From: Ferrithrix thermotolerans DSM 19514
GTDB lineage: Bacteria; Actinomycetota; Acidimicrobiia; Acidimicrobiales; Ilumatobacteraceae
Length of the DNA stretch: 61,831 nt
Reading direction: 5' to 3'
NCBI GenBank assembly: GCA_945861025.1
Contig: CAMASN010000011.1
Location: 1 to 61,831, forward strand
Positions 1 to 8,509 of the stretch are shown piece by piece (the first letter of the stretch is position 1; each line of letters begins with the position of its first letter). The position numbers were made by a program, and so were the translations under genes. The notes under the pieces were generated by a model, which saw only the letters and a list, made by a program, of their open reading frames with translations, was not told the origin of the DNA and made no database searches.

Positions 1-201
1 ATCAACTTGGTCGACCTTGATGCACTCACCTTGCATGCCCCTGAGATGGTCTTCGACTTCCCAGCAGCGGGACGCCGGTTGGTGCAACACGTCGATGGCT
101 ACCGAGCCACATTTGTGGCCGGGGTGCAGACCTATGCCGATGGCGCCGCCACTGGGGCGACACCTGGGCGACTCGTGCGCCTCGGCGCGCGAACTGCATA
201 G
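1..201 (+). CDS. N-acyl-D-amino-acid deacylase family hydrolase, C-terminal fragment
   Basis: The frame is open from the left edge, so only the last 66 codons are visible. The tail contains the blocks FDFPAAGRRLVQ and GYRATFVAGV followed by DGAATGATPGRLVR. This is the usual end of metal-dependent amidohydrolases of the D-aminoacylase / N-acyl-D-amino-acid deacylase family, where the chain returns to the small beta-sandwich domain after the TIM barrel. All metal ligands and the active site lie outside the window, so substrate cannot be judged. The next gene on this strand begins 155 bases later with its own ribosome binding site, so the two are probably not an operon. Confidence 0.7.
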   Translation: MNLVDLDALTLHAPEMVFDFPAAGRRLVQHVDGYRATFVAGVQTYADGAATGATPGRLVRLGARTA

Positions 202-356
202 TTCCGAAGAGTTCATAGCGAGACGGGCGCCTTTTGCGGTGGTTCCCTCGCCAACGAGAAGTCTGGCCAAAGTGCCCTAACCGTATTCGGCGCGCGCTCG
301 TACCGTGAATGCTGCCCACACTTGTGGCGCAGTATGGCTTGCGGTGGAGGTTCACA

Positions 357-1670
357 ATGAAGCGTTCGGTGCAAGGTTTCTTTGCAGTCGTAGTTCTTCT
401 CCTGTCCGGCACGGTGCTCATGCGCAACGCTCCGGCTGCAATGGCGGTCAGCGATGTGCCTCGTGTAGCGGTTGCTGCAGTTGACTCATTCGGCGAGTAC
501 ACAGCGGTCACTCCAACGCGAGTGTTTGACACTCGCGACGGCACGGGCCAGTTTGGGGTTGCGGCCGCACTCACCGGTGGCACTTCACGCGATGTGCAGA
601 TCACCGGACAGGGAGGAGTGCCAGCTACGAATGTGTCTTCGGTGGTGATGAACGTGACAGCCACAAATCCAACGAGTGAGGGTTGGCTCCGTGTATGGCC
701 GTCGGGTACCCGAGAGCCGGCGGCGTCGAACCTCAATTTCGTGGCACGGCAAACGGTGCCAAATCTGGTGACGGTTCAACTTGGCGGTAATGGGGCAGTG
801 AGCGTGTCGACATTAACGGGCTCAGTGGACGTCATCTTCGATGTCGTTGGCTCATACAGTACCGAGGCCGGTGCCCCCGGTGGGCGATTCCACGCCACGA
901 CGCCAGCACGACTTCTTGATACGCGAAACGGGTGGGGGCTAGCGCTCGGGCAAGGCTCGACATTGGGGCTTCAAGTGTTGGGCGTTGGCGGTGTTCCCAC
1001 GACTGGAGTTATTGGCGTGGCCGTAAACGTGACCGTTACCGAGCCCACAAGTAGCGGATTCCTCACTGTGTGGCCATCTGACGTTGCCTGGCCGCTGGCC
1101 TCGAATCTGAATTTCGTGGCCGGCGTAACGGTTCCGAATTTGGCTATCGTTCGAGTGCCCGCCAATGGAGTGATCAACTTCTTGAACAGCGCGGGCTCGT
1201 TGCATCTCATCGTCGACGTCGTCGGTTGGTACGACCAAGACCGCACCTCCGAGGCGGGCCGCTTTATCCCAATGGAACCGTGGCGAGGGTTCGATACCCG
1301 TGAAGCCGAATTCGGTGCGCTCGTTGCGCATGACGCACTGCAGCTGTGGTTTAACGACGCAGGACAGTCGTGGACAGCTTGGCTCGGAAGTGTGGTGCTG
1401 AACGTGACGGTCACCGCAACAACCGCAACCGGGTTTCTGACGGTGTATCCAGGCAATCAAGCTGTTCCGCTGGCGTCAAGCCTCAACTTTGTTCCCGGAC
1501 AAACGGTGCCGAATCTCGTGATGGTGGCGATGTCGAGCGAAGGCGATGTTGAGTTCTACAATTCCGCAGGTAACACGCATGTGGTCGTCGATTGCTTTGG
1601 AGCATTCACGAACGAGCGAGCGCTTCCCGTGCCTATGGCGGCTTCTGCGCTCACGCCGCCGCAGGGATAA
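357..1670 (+). CDS. Secreted protein with three DTR-type repeats
   Basis: The ATG at 357 follows GGAGG at 346-350 and opens directly into a Sec signal peptide (MKRS, then a hydrophobic stretch rich in V and L, ending near APAAMA); an upstream in-frame codon at 309 lacks these features. The mature protein (437 aa in all) is three copies of a module of about 110-130 residues. Each opens with a TPxRxxDTR motif (VFDTRDG, LLDTRNG, GFDTREA). Each continues with a VNVTxTxPTSxGFLTVWP strand, an ASNLNFVxxxTVPNL strand, and closes with VDVVGxY. This repeat is common in secreted actinobacterial proteins and is probably a beta-rich surface or adhesion module. No enzymatic domain is present. The SGNH protein at 15.3 kb carries the same repeat. 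Confidence 0.85.
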   Translation: MKRSVQGFFAVVVLLLSGTVLMRNAPAAMAVSDVPRVAVAAVDSFGEYTAVTPTRVFDTRDGTGQFGVAAALTGGTSRDVQITGQGGVPATNVSSVVMNVTATNPTSEGWLRVWPSGTREPAASNLNFVARQTVPNLVTVQLGGNGAVSVSTLTGSVDVIFDVVGSYSTEAGAPGGRFHATTPARLLDTRNGWGLALGQGSTLGLQVLGVGGVPTTGVIGVAVNVTVTEPTSSGFLTVWPSDVAWPLASNLNFVAGVTVPNLAIVRVPANGVINFLNSAGSLHLIVDVVGWYDQDRTSEAGRFIPMEPWRGFDTREAEFGALVAHDALQLWFNDAGQSWTAWLGSVVLNVTVTATTATGFLTVYPGNQAVPLASSLNFVPGQTVPNLVMVAMSSEGDVEFYNSAGNTHVVVDCFGAFTNERALPVPMAASALTPPQG

Positions 1671-2253
1671 ATAATTGCGTCAGTAACCGGCAAACAATCT
1701 TCTGGGCCTCGTCTTCTGATAAGGGCTGGCGATCAGTGAGCAAGTTGATGAAATCGAGACTACATACGGCGCTGCCGGCCTGGCTGGTCTGCTCTCTTTC
1801 GGCGATATCGAGTTGACTCAACTCTTGCGCGAATTGAAGGTCGAACTGAGCCGTCAACAACGCTCGAGCTTGGCGCCGGACGACATCGATCTCAGGGTCG
1901 TTCGGGTTCGCAACGCGTAGCACTGGTCGAAGGTGGTGGTACGCCCTGAATCGTCCCGACACCGATGCGGTGATCCGGTCAGCTAATGGTCCCTCGCCCA
2001 CGTTGTCGATCTTGCCGAGCAGGACCGCTTGGCTGACCATCAGATTTATCGCCTCGTTGATCATCGTTTGCGTGTCGCCAAAGTAGCGATACAACGAGCG
2101 GATTGAGACGCCGGAATGCTCGGCGACCATTTCGATTGTTGGCACCAAGCCACGAGGGGCAAAGATCTCGATCGCGCTTCGAAGGGCGGTGTCGCTGTTG
2201 TTGCTGCGGCGAGCTGAGCGTCCGTCGGCGTGGCTGTTTTCACGAGTGGACAT
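1651..2253 (-). CDS. TetR/AcrR family transcriptional regulator
   Basis: A 200-residue protein with an N-terminal TetR DNA-binding domain. Residues around 20-65 read TALRSAIEIFAPRGL, then a helix-turn-helix (IEMVAEHSGVSIRSLYRYF) ending in the typical YRYFGDT of this family. The C-terminal ligand-binding domain is unremarkable in sequence. ATG 2253 is preferred, with TAATGT five nt upstream as a possible leaderless -10; ATG 2262 is an alternative. The gene runs convergent to the surface protein and overlaps its end by 20 bases. It heads in the same direction as the cluster at 2.3-9.6 kb and is the only regulator near it, so it is the natural candidate to bind the inverted repeats at 4933, 9614 and 12296; this is inference. 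No copy of that repeat was seen at its own promoter. Confidence 0.88.
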   Translation of the reverse strand: MSTRENSHADGRSARRSNNSDTALRSAIEIFAPRGLVPTIEMVAEHSGVSIRSLYRYFGDTQTMINEAINLMVSQAVLLGKIDNVGEGPLADRITASVSGRFRAYHHLRPVLRVANPNDPEIDVVRRQARALLTAQFDLQFAQELSQLDIAEREQTSQAGSAVCSLDFINLLTDRQPLSEDEAQKIVCRLLTQLFIPAAA

Positions 2254-2297
2254 CGTGCACATTACCGTGGGCAACCAATTTTAGTAGTAGTGAGCTG

Positions 2298-3338
2298 TCA
2301 GTGGTCGAACAGCGCCTCGCAGCCGGTACCCGCAAGGATTGTGTCGACCGCAGCGCGATCGGTACTGGTGAGAGCGTTGTACTGCTCGCGCAGCCACACA
2401 ATGCACTTTTTTTGATATGCGAACGTGCCCTGGCTGTACTCGATGCCATCGATTATGCAATCGACAGTCTCGGCGCCAGTATCGAAGGCCGCTTCGTTGG
2501 CCAACATAAATGGTGCGTAGGTGCGACCGATCTCGCCAAACAACTCGATGGTTGTGGGTGCGATCGAGTTGCGATCGTTCCATCCGGTGTCGCCATCGAT
2601 GGGCCACCAAGACAGGTCGTCGGTGCGCTCGACCCAGTTCACAACGCGTGGTGCTCGGTTGATAGCCACGCGAGCCGACTCAGGATCCCAAGCAACTAAC
2701 TGGCGTAACTGGCCAAAGATGCCGAAGTCGCCGCGGCCGGGGCGGTCGCCAACAAAGAACGGCTGAGCGATCAGGTGACGCTGCATGATGTCGAGCAGGC
2801 GCTCATATGACTGCTCGATTGCCGGGCGGTTTTGTTCGGTGGAGCCCACCAGTGCCATGCGACTGATCTGGCGTTTGGTGATGTACTCCTTGGACATCGT
2901 CGCTTGCGCTTCGGACATCTGCTGGTCCATGTCGAGCGGCAGCAGTGAACCCGCCTTGTCGACGGCGTCGCTGTAATACCACCGGTAGTGGTACATCTGC
3001 TTGGTGACCCACTCGTCACCGTAATCTTCGATGAGGTAATCGAGGAACGCCACTACCGGGTCGGTTGGCACCAAGCTGCGTGCTGCGTGCATGGTCTCAA
3101 GTCGAGCAATCAACGGACTCGAGTCGATCTGCACATCGGTGTAGTTGCCGTCGGCGTCGGGGAACGCAATCACCGGAATGAGCTTTACGGGAGCGGCGCC
3201 AATGGTGTCCCATTTCGAGTCGCGTGGCACCCACGTGAACGGGATCTGCCGGTAGCGCAGAACCGAACGCATCTTGAGCGAGTACGGCGATCCGTAGCCG
3301 CCGCCGAGAATGAGTGGCTTTGTGTTGTCGTTAGACAT
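2298..3338 (-). CDS. Glutathione S-transferase-fold protein (first of three)
   Basis: A 346-residue protein. The N-terminal 80 residues look like a thioredoxin-fold GST domain: GGGYGSPYSLKMRSVLRYRQIPF, then PVKLIPVIAFPDADG, where the cis-proline before VIAF is the GST landmark, then DSSPLIARLE as the SNAIL-like segment. The rest is a long alpha-helical domain with PFFVGDRPGRGDFGIFGQL, the GST C-terminal N-capping box. It is longer than classic GSTs (about 220 aa). Its ATG overlaps the last 8 bases of the preceding gene, which indicates translational coupling. Actinobacteria usually make mycothiol rather than glutathione, so the true thiol partner is open. Confidence 0.8.
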   Translation of the reverse strand: MSNDNTKPLILGGGYGSPYSLKMRSVLRYRQIPFTWVPRDSKWDTIGAAPVKLIPVIAFPDADGNYTDVQIDSSPLIARLETMHAARSLVPTDPVVAFLDYLIEDYGDEWVTKQMYHYRWYYSDAVDKAGSLLPLDMDQQMSEAQATMSKEYITKRQISRMALVGSTEQNRPAIEQSYERLLDIMQRHLIAQPFFVGDRPGRGDFGIFGQLRQLVAWDPESARVAINRAPRVVNWVERTDDLSWWPIDGDTGWNDRNSIAPTTIELFGEIGRTYAPFMLANEAAFDTGAETVDCIIDGIEYSQGTFAYQKKCIVWLREQYNALTSTDRAAVDTILAGTGCEALFDH

Positions 3339-3981
3339 GTGGGGCCGTTGAGGGCAGGTCGAGTCGGACAGGGCCGTGGAAGATGTCTCCGTTGAAGAAA
3401 ATGGCAACACGGGCCGGGTATGGAATGTCGATGACGAGATCGGTTTCGGTGGTCATGTATCGCGAGGTCCAACCGTCGGGCATGGTGCGCGGGACTATTG
3501 GTGTGCCAGAGTCGCGGCGGCCGAGGTTGGCGTCGATGACCTGAGGCAGCAGAGACCAACCGTGTCCGATGTCGATGATCTCAAGCGTGCGTCCGGCGGC
3601 AAAAAGAACGCGGTGCGACTTGTAGACGGGCAACACCATTGCGCCATCGAAGCCGGCTTCGGGCTTGCCGCCACGAGCGACGAGACCGAACGAGTGGCGA
3701 CCAATTTCGATGGTCTCGACGGGTCCGTCGATAAGCGCTCCTGGCGGACGCAAGAAGAACGCTGCGTCGTGCTGGCTGAGGCCCACACCCGATTTGCGAA
3801 AGCCTTCGGGCAGCAGTAGCGCTTCGTACTCTTCGGGCGTGATGGGATCTTTGGTGAGCCACACGCCACGAGTGGCCGAGTCGCTAATTTCGCCGTGATA
3901 AGCGAGCCCGCCGAGTGACCAGTTGTTGACCCACGTTGGGTCGCCGCGCAGGAGCTCGATTCGTTCGTCGATGGTTGACAT
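3331..3981 (-). CDS. Conserved-looking protein of unknown function in the GST/selenoprotein cluster
   Basis: A soluble 216-residue protein without signal peptide, membrane segment or recognised motif. The N-terminus MSTIDERIELLRGDPTWVNN is followed by WSLGGLAYHGEISDSATRG, and the protein is rich in beta-type hydrophobic patterning later on (HSFGLVARGGKP, VLFAAGRTLEIIDIGHGW). The start at ATG 3981 is eight bases after the stop of the desaturase, and its end overlaps the start of the following GST. It therefore belongs to one transcript with them. I do not recognise the family; an enzyme or binding protein acting with the desaturase is possible but unproven. Confidence 0.75.
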   Translation of the reverse strand: MSTIDERIELLRGDPTWVNNWSLGGLAYHGEISDSATRGVWLTKDPITPEEYEALLLPEGFRKSGVGLSQHDAAFFLRPPGALIDGPVETIEIGRHSFGLVARGGKPEAGFDGAMVLPVYKSHRVLFAAGRTLEIIDIGHGWSLLPQVIDANLGRRDSGTPIVPRTMPDGWTSRYMTTETDLVIDIPYPARVAIFFNGDIFHGPVRLDLPSTAPHV

Positions 3982-3989
3982 TGGTTTGG

Positions 3990-4940
3990 CTACCAGACGA
4001 TCTTGCCGGTGGACTCGAGTGCTCGGCCCTCGGCGCGAACACCCTTGGCCACCATGTCGGCGGCAACGTCTTTCCATAGAGCGCGCAGGTGGTAATGCGG
4101 GACACGTGGGAACAGGTGGTGCAGTGCGTGGTGATCGTGACCGCGGATGAGGAACCGCGAGCCAGGGAACACGGCAACGCGAGTGTCGACATAGCGACCC
4201 ACCTCGCTCGCGGGGTGGTGGGGGTACCACGCAAAGATAAAGAGCAACCACATCACTTGGAGACGGCCGGGGAGCCACCACAACAGCACTGCCTGCCAGC
4301 CGAACCCAGTAGCGAATGCCACGACGAGAGCGAGGGTAGTGATGGCCCAGAAGCGAAACTGCACGATGCCGTCTTTGCGGTCGCCGGTGCCGCTCTTGAG
4401 CACCTTCACAGGAATGAACCTGCGCAGTGAGGGGACGAGCGCAAACAACGGCAAGAACGTGTTGAGCATCACGAGCCTGACCCACTTTGCGGGCAACTCG
4501 CTGAGTGGTCCTTCGGTGAAGTGGTCGGGGTCGCGGTCTGGGTCGTTGGTGAACGCATGGTGGCGCATGTGCCCTGGGCGGTGCGCGGTGTATGAGATGC
4601 CCGTTGGAATCGAGCAGGCCTTGCCGATGAGGTCTTCGCCCCAGCGTGCCGTGGGGTTTTGTCCCCAGATGTTCTTGTGCGTTGCCTCGTGCATAGGCAT
4701 GTAGAACATTGAGGCCAGCACGGTGTTGATGATGAGGCCGCCCCACAGCGGCAGGGTGCCGTTTACGCCAAGCACGATCACGGTGATCCACGCCGCTGCG
4801 AACACTGCGAAGGTGAGCACAATGCGCAACTGGAAACCACCCCAATAGCGAGCTGCTGCAGCGCTTTCGGCGCGCAGCATGAGGCGCCGTTCTTCGCTGG
4901 TGCTTTCGTTCGACGAGTCGTCAGGCGATTCAATTGTCAT
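3990..4940 (-). CDS. Membrane fatty acid desaturase / hydroxylase
   Basis: A 316-residue integral membrane di-iron enzyme. Three histidine boxes are visible: HEATH at residues 84-88, HRPGHMRHH at 120-128, and HDHHALHH near residue 270. They are arranged as in the fatty acid desaturase / beta-carotene hydroxylase superfamily, with hydrophobic segments before box 1 (about 38-78) and between boxes 2 and 3. It would need an electron donor not encoded here; the substrate could be an acyl chain, sterol or xenobiotic. ATG 4940 is the most likely start (MTIESPDD). This start codon lies inside the inverted repeat ATTGTC-N9-GACAAT at 4933-4953, and a TATTGT box lies 8 nt upstream, so a leaderless, repressor-controlled internal promoter is plausible in addition to readthrough from the GST upstream. 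Confidence 0.88.
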   Translation of the reverse strand: MTIESPDDSSNESTSEERRLMLRAESAAAARYWGGFQLRIVLTFAVFAAAWITVIVLGVNGTLPLWGGLIINTVLASMFYMPMHEATHKNIWGQNPTARWGEDLIGKACSIPTGISYTAHRPGHMRHHAFTNDPDRDPDHFTEGPLSELPAKWVRLVMLNTFLPLFALVPSLRRFIPVKVLKSGTGDRKDGIVQFRFWAITTLALVVAFATGFGWQAVLLWWLPGRLQVMWLLFIFAWYPHHPASEVGRYVDTRVAVFPGSRFLIRGHDHHALHHLFPRVPHYHLRALWKDVAADMVAKGVRAEGRALESTGKIVW

Positions 4941-4953
4941 AGCGTGAGACAAT
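4933..4953. promoter_or_regulatory. Candidate operator, ATTGTC-N9-GACAAT (copy 1)
   Basis: A perfect 6-bp inverted repeat with a 9-nt spacer over the 5' end of the desaturase gene. On the minus strand the left arm lies within a TATTGT box (-10-like) and the right arm contains the ATG start codon (ATGACAAT). Copies with the same 21-bp geometry occur at 9614 and 12296. The binding protein is unknown; the TetR at 1651-2253 is the nearest candidate. Confidence 0.6.
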
Positions 4954-4974
4954 AGTGGTAACGGGACGCAATGG

Positions 4975-5679
4975 CTAGGTGGACGCGTTCTGCTTGCGAC
5001 GGTACGCCAAAAATCGGTCGACGAATTCGGTGCTCTCTTCGCTGGTCCATTGCACCGCGGTCCATCCTTTGAGTTCGGTGCAGCGTTGGCGATGTTGCTC
5101 GATGGTAGATGGCAACGCATCGGTGAAGCCCAGTGCGCGCAGGCCATCGAGACGAACGTAGAGCGGAATCATCACGGCTTCGGCGAGCGTGGGTTCGGAG
5201 CCAACCAACCATTCGCTCTGTTGTAGCCATTGAGCAATCTCGACCAGTGCGGCCGAGAGCGCCGCACACGACTGAGCAATGCGTTCGGGTTCGTGGCCGT
5301 AATAGATGCCGATCATCGGCCTGAAGACCAGTCGATCGATCTGGGCCATGCGTTGGCGCACTTCGATGCGTTCGTTCTCGTCGGTTGGCAGCAGCGGGGA
5401 ATCGGTGATGCGTTGTTCCATCCACTCAAGGATCGGCATCGAGTCGGCCAAGTAATCGGGGCCGATGCGCAGCATGGGAATCTCGAGGCGCGGGCTGTTG
5501 GCAACGAACTCGGGGGGCAGCACAAAGTGAGGACCGCGCACGGCCAATGGTGCAACATTGACGGTGTCGTACTCGATGCCGCGCTGCGCGAGGGCGAATG
5601 CAACACGTGTCGCGAATGGGCAGATCCAGTGTCCGTAGAACGAGACGCTCTCGGTTTCGGTGTCGGTGTCGGTGCTCAT
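4975..5679 (-). CDS. Glutathione S-transferase family protein (second of three)
   Basis: A 234-residue protein close to the normal GST length. The N-terminal thioredoxin-like domain has FYGHWICPFATRVAFALAQ, with a CPF motif in the active-site position typical of omega/beta/glutaredoxin-like GSTs. It continues with RLEIPMLRIG (cis-Pro), then DSMPILEWME. The C-terminal helical domain contains WLVGSEPTLAEAVMIPLY, the N-capping box region. The gene sits 3 bases after the third GST and 34 bases before the desaturase, on the same strand. The substrate is unknown; a cysteine-type GST suggests thiol transfer, reduction or lyase chemistry rather than conjugation. Confidence 0.85.
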   Translation of the reverse strand: MSTDTDTETESVSFYGHWICPFATRVAFALAQRGIEYDTVNVAPLAVRGPHFVLPPEFVANSPRLEIPMLRIGPDYLADSMPILEWMEQRITDSPLLPTDENERIEVRQRMAQIDRLVFRPMIGIYYGHEPERIAQSCAALSAALVEIAQWLQQSEWLVGSEPTLAEAVMIPLYVRLDGLRALGFTDALPSTIEQHRQRCTELKGWTAVQWTSEESTEFVDRFLAYRRKQNAST

Positions 5680-5682
5680 GGA

Positions 5683-6876
5683 TTACGCGCCCGCGGCCAC
5701 AGGGCCCCACACTTCGAGATGGTTCACGCGCTCGACGCGACGCGTAGTGCGCAGATCGAGTAACGAGTCGAGACCGGCTTCGGCCAACGTTGCTCGCACA
5801 GCGGCCTGACCGTTGGCATCCTGCTGGTCAACGGCATCGTGAAGCCGCTGCATCAACCAGAACCTGTAGGGCATCACATTGGTCGAGATGGGCATACCGC
5901 GCCACGTGAAGTCGACGCGACCGATGCCGCGGCTGGCCGGATCTGGCAGCCCGTTGGTGCCGGTGACGAGATCGGGTCGATCTCCCAGCCATGTGTTCGC
6001 GTGCTGCACGTGAGCCGTGATCTCGGGAAGGTATTCCGCGGACACGTATCGCATGAGAGCTGTCAACGTCGGAGGGATCGAGTCGTCGGCAAACAGTTGA
6101 GGAGACGCGGTGCCCGCTTCGGGATACTCGCCGTCGTATGGCTCGTAGGTGCTCATCCGTTCGACCCAACGGCCCACTCGCGGAGCACGTTGCTTGATGA
6201 GCATTGCTGGCGCTGGGTCGCGGAACAAGTGCGCCCACATTGCAGCCATCAGCCCGTAATCGCCAAGCGTGGGTAGGCCGCCGAGAAGGTACGGGCTCAT
6301 GCCAAGATGGGCATCGAACAACTGAAGCCATTCGATGAATGCGTCTTCGATGAATGGCGCAGTGTCGGCGGTGACGCCGAAGTTGACGGCGGCTTTGCGC
6401 ATGCGGCCGCTCGAGTGCAAGAAGAACTCAGCGGCCTGCTCTGCGGGCATTGGTGGGAACAAACTTGTGGTGAACTCGTCCTCGAGAAACGCAAGGTTCT
6501 GATCGTTGAAGTTCCATCGGTAATGCATCGCTGGGCGCAGCAGGCCTTCGCCGCCGAACAGTTCGAACACATGGCTCACGGCGAGGTGCCGCGGCGTGGT
6601 GGGATACGCGGGATAGCGAGTGGCTGTAGCGCCACGTTCGAAGTGATCGATGATGTCGGCGCCATCTTGGATGAGGCGACCGTCGGGTGTCTGGAGCACT
6701 GGCATGATCCAGCGACCCACAACCGGGACCACATCGGCTGTGTATCGGTCGCTGCTTGGGTGCGCCTCAACGAAGTTGATTTGCTGCTTACGCAAATATG
6801 AACGCACCTTGCCGGTGTACAACGAACTCGGCGAGCCGTACAGCGTGTAGCGACTGTTGCCTGAGCCAGTGGTCAT
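5683..6876 (-). CDS. Glutathione S-transferase-fold protein (third of three)
   Basis: A 397-residue protein. The N-terminus TLYGSPSSLYTGKVRSYLRKQ is a GST-type thioredoxin fold, with RWIMPVLQTPDGR as the cis-proline segment and DGADIIDHFE as the glutathione gamma-glutamyl contact region. A long helical C-terminal domain has SPYLLGGLPTLGDYGLMAAMWAHL (residues about 215-240), the GST N-capping box. It resembles the GST at 2298-3338 in length and architecture and may be its paralogue. ATG 6876 overlaps the stop of the selenoprotein by 4 bases (ATGA), giving tight translational coupling. The two genes are therefore likely to work on the same substrate or redox partner. Confidence 0.8.
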   Translation of the reverse strand: MTTGSGNSRYTLYGSPSSLYTGKVRSYLRKQQINFVEAHPSSDRYTADVVPVVGRWIMPVLQTPDGRLIQDGADIIDHFERGATATRYPAYPTTPRHLAVSHVFELFGGEGLLRPAMHYRWNFNDQNLAFLEDEFTTSLFPPMPAEQAAEFFLHSSGRMRKAAVNFGVTADTAPFIEDAFIEWLQLFDAHLGMSPYLLGGLPTLGDYGLMAAMWAHLFRDPAPAMLIKQRAPRVGRWVERMSTYEPYDGEYPEAGTASPQLFADDSIPPTLTALMRYVSAEYLPEITAHVQHANTWLGDRPDLVTGTNGLPDPASRGIGRVDFTWRGMPISTNVMPYRFWLMQRLHDAVDQQDANGQAAVRATLAEAGLDSLLDLRTTRRVERVNHLEVWGPVAAGA

Positions 6877-8027
6877 CGTTGACCAGGTGTCATATAGAAC
6901 CAGATCGGGAACTTGCCGCCGCTGTCGCGAATTGCGGCGCGTGCTGCGAGCACGGTGGCGCCTGCTTCGGTGCGGTCGAAGAACCAATCTTCCATCGCGC
7001 GGCCACCAGGCAATGGGCCATCGACAAGTTCGAGCGCTGCTTCTTCGTAATAGGTGCGAATGTCGTGGCACACGGCGATGGTGTTGCCGCCGGGCAGGCC
7101 GGCGGTGGTCCAGTCTTGGCCGTTGGCGATGGCGTGCAGCATGCCCAACGCGTTGGGTACTTCGTCGGCAGACATGACGCGCCCGACCGATGTGACGCCG
7201 CGCTTAACAAGCGCTCTGTCATACGCCTTGCGTAACCCGCGGGCCTCGTCGACCGACGGTGGAAGGCTTGGGTCAAAGCGTGGCGGCAGGTTGCACGACA
7301 CAGGTTGATCGTCGGCCTCGATGACCTCGGGATGATCGGCCAACACCGGGCCCGAGGTTTCGTTGAGCAAGGCGAATGCTCGTGCGAGAACGTCGTGCTG
7401 GAACTCGGGATCGAGCGGACGACCAAGTGGCCGGCCGAGCGGGAACTCACAGTGAAGGGCGCGCGGGGGAGCGACCTTCACGGCCATTTCGCGAACTGAC
7501 GACAACACGATGGTTGCAATGCCGGCGGCTTCGAAGACATGGGCGAGCACACTCACGGTGCGCGTGCAAAGAGGTCAAACGGGCGTGAGGATCACGATGT
7601 CGACCCCGTCTTGGCGAAGGGCCGCTGCAGCAGCAGGACCAGTATCGAGTCGAATGGTGGCCACGTCGTCGGGCTGGTTGCCAGCGAACGACACGTGCCG
7701 CGGGGCAACAGCGCCGATGACGCCGCGTTGGGCCAGTTCTTCAAGGCGGTCGATTGGGTACACCACGTTGAGGTCCATCTTCACGCCGGTGTGGTCGAAG
7801 TTGGGGCTCCAATGACCGAGCACGAGATCGCGTCGGTTGCTATCGATGAGCCGGTAGCCCGTGTCGCCAGCGGTGAAGCCTTCGTCGTCGGAGGCATGCA
7901 GCGCGGCCGAGGTCACGATGGCAACGGTTGCCTTCGCGAGTTCGACAGGGGTGACCCACGCTGGATTCGTAAACTCGGGGGCAGGAAGCGTGGCTGAGTG
8001 CGCGCGCATCATTTGGTCGCCATTCAT
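6873..8027 (-). CDS. Selenoprotein, glycine/sarcosine/betaine/D-proline reductase B (GrdB/PrdB)-like, with in-frame UGA
   Basis: Two adjacent same-frame ORFs form one 384-residue protein if the TGA at 7575-7577 is read as selenocysteine (residue 151). The junction reads VILTPV-U-PLC-TRTVSVLAHVFEAAG, a UxxC redox site as in the Sec site of GrdB/PrdB-type reductase subunits. The half before the UGA has family-like blocks (DLVLGHWSPNFDHTGV, VVYPIDRLEELA, GVIGAVAPRHVSF). The half after it has VREMAVKVAPPRALHCEFPLGRPLG. The downstream half has no ribosome binding site or ATG near its first GTG (7556). The start ATG 8027 overlaps the stop of the preceding gene (TGATG), and the end overlaps the GST start. 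A SECIS-like hairpin lies at 7547-7563. In anaerobes this family cleaves C-N bonds of glycine or proline derivatives; here, in an apparently aerobic host, a dehalogenating, thioether- or peroxide-reducing role is only speculation. Confidence 0.85.
7547..7563 (-). promoter_or_regulatory. Candidate bacterial SECIS hairpin
   Basis: Eleven nucleotides after the UGA, the mRNA can fold GCGCAC / GUGUGC (6 bp, one G-U) around the 5-nt loop CGUGA. A bacterial SECIS is a short hairpin within about 16-37 nt of the UGA with a guanine in the apical loop, and both conditions are met. It lies entirely inside the coding sequence, as expected for SelB-dependent decoding. Confidence 0.6.
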
Positions 8028-8509
8028 CACATCTCGATTCTGTTGAGTCGTGCAGTGAACCCAAGATAGGTCCACACGAGTTGGTCGCCGTCGATCCGGC
8101 GGGTGACTTCGATAGGAAATCCAACGGGGCGCAACACGTGCACACCATCTTCAAATGAGGCAACCACCGTGATGGGGGTAATGAGATCGAACTCGGCGAC
8201 ATCGTGCACGCCGTTTTCTTCGGTGCCGTCGCAACGCATGTCGTGCACGATTCCCGCAGCGGAGGCTCCCGAGGCGGTGATGATGACGCGATTGCCGGCC
8301 TGCTCGATGCGCTGCACTGAGCCAATGGCGCGATGGTTGGGGTCATCGATGCCGCCGGCTTCGATGCTGACCACTTTCCAGGTGCCACGCATATCGGGCG
8401 CACCGTCGACGATGGGTTCGGTGCATGTGGCGAGAAACGGTGCTGGCATCTCTTTCCAGCCGCCGGTTGGTGTGTAGGCAACCGGAATTGAGTCGGCGGT
8501 GACGCTCAT
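8027..8509 (-). CDS. Small protein of unknown function, lipocalin-like length
   Basis: A soluble 160-residue protein between the DUF2855 gene and the selenoprotein, overlapping both by a few bases. There is no signal peptide. A run of alternating hydrophobic strands separated by turns (GTWKVVSIEAGG, RVIITASGASAAG, DLITPITVVASFEDGVHVL, DQLVWTYLGFTARL) suggests a small beta-barrel such as a lipocalin or nuclear-transport-factor-like fold. I cannot assign a family. The tight coupling argues that it acts with the selenoprotein and DUF2855 protein, perhaps binding the substrate. Confidence 0.75.
   Translation of the reverse strand: MSVTADSIPVAYTPTGGWKEMPAPFLATCTEPIVDGAPDMRGTWKVVSIEAGGIDDPNHRAIGSVQRIEQAGNRVIITASGASAAGIVHDMRCDGTEENGVHDVAEFDLITPITVVASFEDGVHVLRPVGFPIEVTRRIDGDQLVWTYLGFTARLNRIEM

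Noticed and set aside
6873-8075. Two separate genes or a pseudogene split by TGA
   Set aside because: The frame is unbroken apart from one UGA at the family's Sec position, and both halves look conserved. A decayed gene would show further stops or shifts.
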